A stretch of DNA of 38,176 bases from Bacteroidia bacterium (GTDB lineage Bacteria > Bacteroidota > Bacteroidia > J057 > JANWXU01). Of the stretch, positions 17,106 through 27,700 are shown in pieces (position 1 is the stretch's first letter; every line of letters begins with the position of its first letter). The notes below the pieces were generated by a model that made no database searches, was not told the DNA's origin, and worked only from the letters and a program-made list of their open reading frames with translations. Both the position numbers and the translations under genes were made by a program. The DNA is taken from the NCBI GenBank assembly GCA_025057395.1, contig JANWXU010000027.1, forward strand, positions 1-38,176, read 5' to 3'.

Positions 17106-18650
17106 ATGTTATTTAGAAAAGTTACAGAAGAAAAGTTGGATTTAATTGCTGCTTACGGGTTATGGGTTTTATGTGGAACTTTGTCTCTTATTTTGATTAG
17201 TTTTACCAGGGCGACGCTAGGTAGTGGAGACACCATAGAGCATTATTTAATAGCTCGCTATGCTTTTGAAATGCCAAGCTTGTTGCTCGATCACTGGGGC
17301 AAGCCTTTATTTACTGCTTGTAGCGCCCCTTTTGCTATTTGGGGATTTAAGGGAATACAGTTATTTCAGGTTATCAATGTGGCTCTTACTGTTAGGCTAA
17401 CTATACAAGTTGCTCGTTATTTGAAGTTAAAATTTCTTTTTATGGTGCCCCTTATAATGTATGGAGCCACAGAATATTTTCAATCTCAAATTTCAGGCTT
17501 AACAGAGCTTTTTTTTGCCCTTTTACTATCTCTTTCTTTTTATTTGTGGTTCAAAAATTATCTCGTAGCCTCGTTAGTAGTGACCTCTTTTTTACCCTTT
17601 GCCCGCTCCGAAGGAATGCTAATGATAGTATTATGGACCGCCTTTTTGATAATTAATAAAAATTGGAAGTATGTACCTTACTTAGCTACCGGCAATGTTT
17701 TTTATGGCTTATTAGGAGCCATTTTCAAAAATAATCTTTTTTGGTACTTTACAGAAAATCCTTATGCAATTCATAATCCTAATTATGGCTCGGGCAAATG
17801 GTATCATTATCTCCTAGGACTTCTTAATGCCTTGGGTGTGCCTAATTATATTTTTTTATGGCTGGGTATTCTCTGGCTGCTAATTGCACTCTTTCATAAA
17901 CCTTACCTTGAAAAATTTAGGTACAAAAGCTTTATTTACTTTATAATACTAGGAATTTTTGTAGGTTTTATTACTGCCCATACTATCATATGGGTAACTA
18001 ATATTCATGTTTCTTTTGGTTTACTAAGAGTTTTTAACGCAATAATGCCATGTTTAGCAATTATTGGATTGATAGGTATTAATGGCTTATATTTAATTTT
18101 AAGTGAAATAAAACTTAGAAGCCCCTTTGCTATTGCTATTAAGGTAAAAGAGCTAAGTAGGGGTAAAATAAAAATAGGATTTTCAATTTTGCTAGCAGCG
18201 TTAGTAGTGGGATTTTTTTTCAGTGATTCTCCTTATGCTCCTAAAATCGCAAAACTACTTTATCCTGCTCGTGTTCAAATTGCGGCTCGGGAAACAATGA
18301 ACTTTTGGAATAATCATTGCCCTGATTCATTAAAGACTAGGGTACACTTTTGCTATGATGACCCCCAAATTGGTTTATATCTTAGTGAATATATTCCTTC
18401 TTTTAATCCTTTTCAACCGAATTGGCGAGGTACTACTTGGCATATTAAAAATCATCAACTTCCTCGAAGAGAAGGATATTATATATGGGACGCTTGGTTT
18501 TCTGTGGTAGAAGGTAATTTGAGTTATGAAGAAGTAATCAGACGCCAAGATTTAGAGTTGCTCTATATATCACCCTATAAGGATAAGGCAATTCATCCTA
18601 TAGCGCCCCTTTTTTTACTATTTAAGCTGAAGAAAGAGCCTTTACAGTAA
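17106..18650 (+). CDS. Polytopic membrane protein, probable GT-C glycosyltransferase
   Basis: The 514-residue protein has a first membrane segment (about 18-35) and then the loop RATLGSGDTIEHYLIARYAFEM, with Asp/Glu and His as in GT-C enzymes of the PMT/ArnT type. DHWGKPLFTA follows, a pattern common in these proteins (H-x-x-x-P-L). Eight to ten more membrane segments run to about residue 390, and a soluble tail of about 120 residues follows, with WRGTTWHIKNH and GYYIWDAWFSVVEG. I infer transfer of a sugar from a polyprenyl-phosphate carrier on the periplasmic side, but acceptor and sugar are unknown. The gene is divergent from another GT-C-like gene and converges on the giant adhesin gene. 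A role in glycosylating surface proteins is possible but not shown. Confidence 0.65.
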   Translation: MLFRKVTEEKLDLIAAYGLWVLCGTLSLILISFTRATLGSGDTIEHYLIARYAFEMPSLLLDHWGKPLFTACSAPFAIWGFKGIQLFQVINVALTVRLTIQVARYLKLKFLFMVPLIMYGATEYFQSQISGLTELFFALLLSLSFYLWFKNYLVASLVVTSFLPFARSEGMLMIVLWTAFLIINKNWKYVPYLATGNVFYGLLGAIFKNNLFWYFTENPYAIHNPNYGSGKWYHYLLGLLNALGVPNYIFLWLGILWLLIALFHKPYLEKFRYKSFIYFIILGIFVGFITAHTIIWVTNIHVSFGLLRVFNAIMPCLAIIGLIGINGLYLILSEIKLRSPFAIAIKVKELSRGKIKIGFSILLAALVVGFFFSDSPYAPKIAKLLYPARVQIAARETMNFWNNHCPDSLKTRVHFCYDDPQIGLYLSEYIPSFNPFQPNWRGTTWHIKNHQLPRREGYYIWDAWFSVVEGNLSYEEVIRRQDLELLYISPYKDKAIHPIAPLFLLFKLKKEPLQ

Positions 18651-18658
18651 TATCGAAA

Positions 18659-18701
18659 ATTCCAGGGGGAGGGGTAGCGCTTTTAGTTTTCCCCCTGGAA
18701 T
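18659..18701. terminator. Hairpin terminator between the GT-C gene and the adhesin gene
   Basis: ATTCCAGGGGGA (18659-18670) and TCCCCCTGGAAT (18690-18701) pair perfectly over 12 bp around a 19-base loop. On the minus strand the stem runs straight into TTTTCG, so it mainly ends the adhesin transcript. The plus-strand gene may use it less efficiently, since no T-run follows on that side. Confidence 0.75.
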
Positions 18702-18711
18702 GTTAAAAAAT

Positions 18712-21700
18712 TTATTCTACCTTGAGAATAGATATAGTGTCTAATATTTGGTTATTAGTAGCTTCATAAATTAATAAGTGGTAAATACCCTGACTTAAAG
18801 CGCCGAGATTAAATTCGGCAATTTCATTTTCAGTGGGTTCAATAGAGACATATGCTGTTACGTCTTTTCCTTGTTGATTTATCCATCGGTAAGTTAAATT
18901 TGAGTTGGTAGGTCCTACAATTGATATAATGTTTTTAGTAGGGTTAGGAAAAGCCTTAAAAGAAACTTTATTAAATACAGTGGCTTGTCGTGCTGCTAGG
19001 TGAGTAATGGTTCGACTCCATTCTGAGCGATTGCCTTGGGTAGGGGAGCACATTTGGCAATTATACCGCAGGCGGAAACCATATTCAACTCCGGGAGTTA
19101 GCCCTCGGATTTGAAAACTAGATTGCGCGGCAGGAATAATTTGCGTTTGCCAAGATTCTGGGTTTTGATTAAGCGGTCCATAACTAATGATAGCACAAAC
19201 TACTCCGGTACTAGGCGGTATCCAGCTTAGTAATACAGAAGTGGCATCTATTATTCTTAAATTGAGCGAAGAGGGAGTAGGACAGGCCTGGCAATTTCTT
19301 ACTTCTACATTTACGGTAGCTACTGCTGAACAATTTCCAATGCTAGCTACAACACTATAGATACCACTCATTTCTGGAACTGTAGAAGATATGGTAGGAT
19401 TTTGTTCTGCGGAGGTGTAGCCTAAAGGACCTATCCATTTGTAGCTAGCACCCATAAAGGTACTGGCCGTTAGACTTAGGGTTTCATTTGCGCAAATAGG
19501 GGCATTAGTACCCGCTGTAAGTCCTAGCGGAGCAGGCAATATTCGAACTTCAGTAGTAGCTAGAGGGGCTGGGCAGCTTCCTAGTCTTACCATTAAGCTA
19601 TAAATTCCACTTTGCGTGATTTGTGCATTACTCAAAATTGGTGAATTACTGGTACTGATAAAGCCCTCAGGTCCTCGCCATTCATAGGTGGCACCCGATA
19701 CTTGAGTTGCCCAAAGGCTCAGAGTGCTACCAGCACAAGCAGGACCATTATTACCCGCATAAATAGTAGGAGGAGTAGGAAGAACTTCTACTGTTACACT
19801 GGCAATTTGAGTAGTACAGCTTCCTAGTTGTACGCTTACACTATACACTCCTGCTTGCTCTGTTTTGATATTTTCTAAAATGGGACTAGCAGAAAAATGA
19901 ATAAAGCCTCCTGGTCCACTCCAGCGATAAATAGCTCCTGGTATGTTGGTAGCCTGTAATTGTAAAGTTTGTCCGGCGCAAAGTGGTCCGTTAGCGGTAG
20001 CTTTGATAGGAGGAAGTGCCGCATAAATTTCCACATCGGTAGTATGTATTTTGCTTGTACAATTTCCCAGGATAGCAATTAGGCTGTAGGTGCCTTTGTT
20101 TTGTAATTCAACAGGGTTGATAATTGGATTTTGTTGTGTTGAGTAAAAGCCAGCAGGACCTCTCCATTCAAAATTACTTCCGGGCATAGCATTTGCCGTA
20201 AGTTGCAGAATTTGTCCACTGCATAAAGGACCATTATTGCCAGCACTCACGTTTCCTGGTCCGGGCGATACTTGTACATTTATGGTTTTGGGTACCGAAG
20301 TACAGCCCTTTACTATTGCCACTGCTGTGTAGTTTCCACCTATGGGATTGTAAACTTGCGGCGTTCGGCTTGTGCTACTAAAACCATTGGGTCCGTACCA
20401 TAGGTATTGTGCCTCTGCAATGGGCTCTATATTTAGTTGGAGCGGTATATCACTTTCTGCACAAACTGGGGAATTGCTTGTAATATTCCTTATTGGGGGC
20501 AATGGCTTTACTTGCACTTCAATGCTACCGTTGCCCACAGTGCACCCATTTTGAATAATTATTACTTTATAAATACCAGCTTGCTCTGGGCTAACATTAG
20601 GAATACTAGGAAATGGCGTAGTGCTTTGGAAATTTTGTGGGCCATTCCACCAGTAGTTAGCGTTTGCAAAGGCTGGTGTAGTACTTAGGAATAAAGTACT
20701 TCCTTCACAAAGGGGAGTATTAGCTTTTACTTCTAAGTTTTGATTAGAAATTACAGAGATATTAATAGGTGGAGCTTGAGTGGTACACCCATTTGCAATA
20801 ACGATTAAAGAATAGGTACCTGCTGCTGCTGTAGTTATGGATAAATTTTGTCCAGGATTCCCTGTAGCAGAAAAGCCATTAGGTCCGCTCCAGAAGTAGG
20901 TAGCATTGGGAATAGAGGTAGCTTCTAATACTAGATTGCTTCCTTCGCAGACTGCGTTAGGGGCCTGAATAAAAACCCTTTGAGGACTAGACGTTACGAT
21001 GACCTCGGTAGTAAAAGTTCGAATGCAACTACCATTTTGAACCGTTAGAGAGTAGGTGCCAGCATGCGTGGGAATAGCGTTTGTTATTAAAACTTTAGCC
21101 CCTACCGTACTAAAGCCATTAGGACCTAGCCAACTATAATGAAAATTAGCTTGCGGTGAAATACTAAGCTCTATAGGATTTCCACTGCAAACAGGACTGT
21201 TATTCTGAATAGCCACTGAAGTAGGCAAAGGCGTTACGGTTACGGAAGTAGTAATTATATTAGAGGTGCAATTTCCTACAACAGCATATACGGAATAAAT
21301 TCCGGAGGCTGCAGGAGTAACAGAAGGCCTTTCTGGAGCAATACTTTGTGCTTGAAAGCCAGCGGGGCCACTCCAAAAATATTGTGCACCCGTAACTTGT
21401 GTAATACTAAGTATGAGTTTTTGTCCTTCGCAAAGTGGGCTATTACTGCCAGCAACCATTCTAGGAAAGCTGGGTATAGCTTGGATAGAAAATACTTGTT
21501 GTGTTGTACAATTTCCTAAAACAGCTACTAGAGTATAGTTGCCGCTTTGTGTATTTTGAAAATTGTGAATGTATTGTAACGCACCCTGAGCTGAATATCC
21601 AGCAGGACCATACCAAAAGTATTGCACGTTATTCTGATTTTGTACTTCTAGTTTAACGCTTTGTCCTATACAAACACTACTAGGAATACTCAAGGGAATA

Positions 21701-24700
21701 ATAGAGGGTGTAGGGTGAATATTAACATGAGTAATAGATTGACTAGAAGTACAATTATTCATGATAACTACCAAAGAATATGTACCACTTTGTTCTAGGC
21801 TGATATTTTGTATACTAGGACTTTGTTGAGTACTAATAAAGCCCTTAGGCCCATTCCAAAGGTAGCGAGCGCCCACTATAGGTTCAGTGCTGAGGTGTAA
21901 AATTGTTCCGGCACAAATAGGACTGTTACTACCTATGCGTGGAAGAGGGGGAGTAGGAGTAATGTTTATTTCTATGAAGGCTGCTCGAGAGGTACAATTT
22001 CCTATACGGGCTACTACTGCATACCGACCTGCATGATGGGTATTTACATTAGGAATAGATATAGCTGTTTGGTTACTTGTAAAACCATTAGGTCCATTCC
22101 ACTGATATTGAGCATTAAGGGAAGAAGTGGCGCTTAGTTGAAGATTCTCCCCTGTGCAAAGTGCACTTTTACCTAGTATGGTAGGTATTGCAGGAGTAGG
22201 CTCGATAATTACCTGAGTTTGTGCTGGTAGCGATATGCAATTGCCTAGTTTGGCTACTACTGCATAAGTTCCTGCATTAGTAGTAGTAATATTTTGCAAG
22301 ATAGGACTTCTTTCTTCGGAAGTGAAACCGGCTGGTCCGCTCCAAGCCAAACTTACACCTGGCAAAATATTGCTTGCATTTAAGCTAATACTTTGGCCTT
22401 CGCAAAAAGGACCTAAGGTGTTGCTCAGGATAGGGGGAGTAGGGGTAGGCGTAATCTGTATATGTACTACAGCGGGTTCTGAGGTACAAGCCCCTACTCT
22501 TGCTACAACATAATAAGCTCCGTTCATTAAAGTAGAAGCATTTTTGCGGAATGGATTTCTTTCTTCAGAATGAAAATTATAAGGGCCTTTCCATTCGTAG
22601 GTAGCTTCAGGGATAAGAGTTGCTTCTAATTGCAATTGCTGGCCCTCACAAATGGGCGAATTAGATTCTGCACTTATAATGGGCTTTATACCGAAATTAA
22701 CGGCAACTGTTGCTTGGGAGGAAGTACAAGCTTCTTGTATAGCCCTAACAGAATAGTTACCAGCATATTCTAAGCTTTCTAGTAAACGTGAGACGCTAGT
22801 ACCTGTAGCAATAAAACTAGCAGGTCCCTCCCAAAGGTAAGTAACATTATTGCTGGGGCTAAATACACTTAGCAGTAGTGTATTTCCGTGGCAAAGAGGT
22901 AAATTATGCTGGATGGTAGGAGTAGGGGGCGTAGTTTGCACTTGAATAAACTTACCTGCAATAGAGGAAGTACAACCATTAAGGATAGCTCTTACTGTAT
23001 AATTCCCGCTTGCTGAAGTAGAATGAGCAGTTAGGCTAGGGTTATTATTAGTAGCAAAAAAACCTGCCGGACCTTGCCAAATAAATTGTGCTCCAGGTTC
23101 TGCTACTGCACTTAGTTGTAAAGTACCCCCTTCGCAAACACTACTAGGAGCATGTATTATAGGTTGACTTGGAATACGGTGAATGGCAATATTTAATGTT
23201 TGGATAGTTCCGGTACAGCCATTTAGAATAGTAGTAAGACGATAAATGCCAGCATCATTGGTAGTGACACGAGTTCTAGAAAAATAAGGACCTTTACCGC
23301 TAGCGCTATAATTATTAGGACCAGTAATAATAAATTCAGCATCTGGGTGGATATTCATTGCGGTAAGTACAAGTTGGCTACCTACGCAAAGAGGACCATT
23401 GCTAAAAAATTGACTTGTTGAGGGCAATGGCTTTACAATTAATGGTTGAATAAAAGGAGCGGAGGTACAGCCGGCAGTAATAGCTTGTAGAGTGTATAAT
23501 CCTGAGTTTTGGGTATTAGCAGAATTGATATTAAGATTAGGACCCGTAGCTGAAAAACCATTGGGACCCCTCCATTGATATATAGTTCCAGGTATTACAG
23601 TGGCGGTAATTGAAATGGAGGCTCCCTCGCAAACTTCACTTTCACTTCGAACGCCATTAATTTGTGGTGCACTTCGTATGTTTACTGAGAGTCTTTGTGT
23701 GTTGGAAGTACAGCCGTTAAAAATAGCATACACTTGGTAAGAGCCCGCATCTAGTAGACTTAAATTAGAGCGACTTGCACTAGCAGTAGTTGCTACAAAT
23801 CCGTTAGGACCGCTCCAGTGAAATTGTGCTCCCGGCATACTTTGCGCAAAAAGTAGTAGCGAATCTCCTACACAAGGGTGTAGGGGAGCAAATTGCGCGG
23901 AGACCATTGGTCGCGAGAGAATAGTAATATCTACTTCGGTAATGGCTGAAGTACATCCATCAGCCAAAGTTGTTATTCTATAAACTCCTGCGGCAGCACT
24001 ATTAACATTATTGATTATTAGCTGAGGATTAGCAGTTTGAAAATCTACGAAATTGGGACCCTGAAGGCGGATAATTCCATTATCCGGTGGATTGCTAACC
24101 GTAAGCACTAGATTACTCCCCTCACAAAGGGTGGAGGTACCTATCACTATAGGCTTTGCGGGCAAGGGGATAACTCTAACAGTTCGGGTACTAGTAGGGC
24201 TACTACATCCATTTAGTACTATACTAAGGCTGTAGAGTCCTGTTTGTGAAGCACTTACTTGAAATATAGAAATTTCGTTGATTAGGGTAGTAGCGCTAAA
24301 GTTATTGGGTCCATTCCAATAGTACGTGGCGCCAGGTATTGCTCGGGCCTTGAGTTGCAAAGTTTGTCCGGCACAGATAGTAGCGGGTGCCTCAAATTGG
24401 AGATCGGTAGTAGAATGAACAAAGGTTACAGTAGTAGTAGCCATTTGTGAGCGACAGCCATAAGGGGTAATTGCTACCAAGGTGTAGATACCCGCATTTT
24501 CATGAAGAGCAGGACGCTCAACCACAGCCCCTCTTGCCCAAAAGTTATTAGGTCCTATCCATTCGAATTGTAAATCGGGTTCTAAAGTACTTCCTACGCT
24601 TAGTATTAAACTATTTTGTGAATTAGCACAAATAGGGCTATTGTTTAGTGCAACAGGCTTTAGAGGCCGAGGATATACTGGTACAAAAACCCCTCCTACT

Positions 24701-27700
24701 TTGGAAGTACATCCATTATGAATAGCTTTCACATAATACCATCCCTGGGATATAATTCTTGCTGTATCTACACCCGGGAAAGGATGTGGTGAATGCCGAA
24801 AGTTATTGGGTCCTTCCCAGTTGAAAATAGTACCCTCTGGATAATCAGGATAATTGAGTACTGCTAAATTAATTTCTTGTCCTTCGCAAAGAGGTATGCT
24901 TTGTCTGAATACATTATAAAATGTAACATTCGGGGTAAGGGGCAATTCCTTAATGCCCACTCGAATAGAAGTGGGAGGAGCATTGCAGCCCTGGGGTGTC
25001 CAGGGAAAAACAGTATAAGTACCAGTATCGGCATAAGTAGTATTATGAATCCATAAAATAGGGCTTTGGGTAGTGGTATCTGGCTTACCTCCTGGACGCT
25101 TCCAGGTATAGAAAACACCATCTAGTTGAATGGTTGCTACAATGTTCATATCCTCTCCCAGACAAACTGGGGCATTAGAAGTAAGTACTGGATTTTTTGC
25201 CTGAGGGTTAATTTTGGCAATTACTTCTGTTGCAGGACTTTCGCATCCTGTTTGTGAATTGAAGGTAGTGAGGTAGTAAGTAGTAGTAGTTTGTAAGGGA
25301 GGAGTGCTATAAGTATAGGGCTCTTCTATTTCAGCAATTAGGGTGTTTTGAGGTTGATAAATTCTAATTTTGTTTCCTGCTAACACTATAGGATTGAAAG
25401 TAAATACTCCTACGCCACAACGCTCCATAGAATTTTGCACAGGCGGTGAGGGAAGTGGCTTAATTGTAATTACAAAAGAGGCTCGGCTGCTAGTACATCC
25501 TGTTTGGGTATTAATATATTCAGCATACAAAGTAGTAGTTTGGGTAAGGGGAAAAGTGGTAAACTCAAAAGGTGGCGTAGTACTAATTAGGCGAGGGGAT
25601 CCCCCTAAAGGAACAGTATAAATATTTACTTGCTGCCCTGCCGGTTGAGTTAAAATAGGGGTAAAGGTTATATTTCCGGCTCCGCAGCGTTCCAAAGGAG
25701 GTATTTGTGGAGTGGCAGGTATAGGGTGTATTGTCAATATTACTTGTTCTCTACTAGGGCTAATACAACCTGTAATACTATTTTCTGCCTCTAAATAGTA
25801 AGTGGTAGTAACAGGTAAAGGATTGAGTACAAAATTAAAAGGTGGACTATTGTCAGTTTGAATACTAGTACCGCCGCTAGGTTGAGTATATAAACGGACA
25901 ATATTAGCGGGTGGATTTCCTATACTAGCTGTAATTGTGATCATGCCTGGCCCACAGCGGCTAACTGGTGTAGCGGTAGGGGTAGCAGGTAATGGTTCTA
26001 CTACTGCTACAATAGGCGTGCGTGTTGTGCTGCTACAGCCCGTGCTAATAAAAGCACTTTCTAAAAAAAATGTGGTGGTTGTTTGAAGGGGAGGGGTAGT
26101 GAGGGTATAGGGTATATCTGTGGCTACTTGCAGAGGAGTACCTCCACTATTGCTTGAAAATAGGCGTACTAAAGTACCATTAGGGCTATTAGCAGAAAAG
26201 GTAATGCTGCCTGGGCCACAGCGATGTTGCAAAGTTGCTGTAGGAGCGGCAGGAAGAGGATATACTTCTAAAGATTGAGTAAAGACTTCGGAAATACAAC
26301 CAGCGCTTGTAGCTACTTGGAGTCTTAAAGCTTTAGTACCTGCTGTATTCCAACTAAGAGTGTGAGGTCCCAAGCCAACAAGTGGAGCTTGCAGGCAATT
26401 ATCACAGTGCCAGGTATAGATTGTTGCATTAGGAGATCCAGTATAAGTAATACGAGTGCTACTACTTAAGCAGAGGCTTGGGGGTTCTGAGGTAAAATTT
26501 GCTATAGGGTTAGGGTTTACGGTTATTAATATAGTGGTTATGCTTGAGCTACACCCGTTTTCAATAGTTTGTAGAGTAATTGTTTTTATTCCTGCTTGGT
26601 TCCACTGTAAACTAAACGGACCGGATGTGGTAAAATTACCAGCTTGCTCAGGAATATTCCATATGAAAGTGGCATTTCCTTGGGTAGTACCGGTAAAAGT
26701 AAGAGTAGTAAGTTGGTTTTCACAAATGAAGTTATTACTTACTTCGAAGGTAGAGGTAGGAATGGGGAATACAGTAATTACTTGAGTAGAAATACTTGGG
26801 CTACATCCTGGTGCAGTTACTCGAAATTGGATGGTTTTTATACCTGGGGAGCTCCAGCTTACTTGGTGTGGACCGGGAGTATTGGCAGTAGCAGGAATAC
26901 CACCATCAAAATTCCAGGAAAAGCTAGTATTAGGCGGAAATGTTTGTAAGGGCTGAATGTTATTGATTGCTCCAAGACAAAGAGCTGTTAGAGTAGTGTT
27001 AAATTCAGCACTAGGAGGCGGCGATACTACTAGTGTTCCACTCTGATTAATAGAACTGCTACATGAAATTTCGTTGGTTGTAATGCCAATGTTATCTAGA
27101 GAGATTGTAATATTATCATTCAAATTATTAAAAGGTAGAGTAATGGAGAGATTACCACTACCGCTTCTACTATGTGGCTGGTTATTATTAATGGTGTAAT
27201 TTAAGTTCCAAGTGTAATTTCGATTGCCACAGCTAGCATTGTTGATATTGATAGGAATTTGCCCATTTCCCCCCTGGCAAATTCCTTGAATGTTACCCAG
27301 GCTTGCAGTAGGCTTAGGAATTACTTCTATGATTTTTGTAACGCAAAAGAGATTAGTATTAGCTAGATTACCACAAGAAAGGTTGGTACCTACAGTAGCT
27401 GTTACGGTATAAGTTCCGCACTGGGTATAGGTATGAGAAGGATTGTTGCTAACCACAGGGGCAGACCCATCTCCAAAATTCCAAGTAACCTGAGTGATGG
27501 GCAGAGAAGATTGGGTAGAAAAATTAACATTACTTCCTTGGCATACTTGGTTAGGAGCTTCAATTTGAAAAGCTAAATCGATAAGTGCGCCGCCTCCCGC
27601 ATAGCCATATGAAGTAGCTGATTCTGTATCCCCCCACCCATATACTGTAGCATAAAAGCCAGTACCAGTGGAAGTAATGGTACTGTTTCCAGCACCTATA

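Noticed and set aside
19297-25205. Repeat array as a mobile or satellite element
   Set aside because: The periodicity is that of protein domains within one open frame of 3398 codons.
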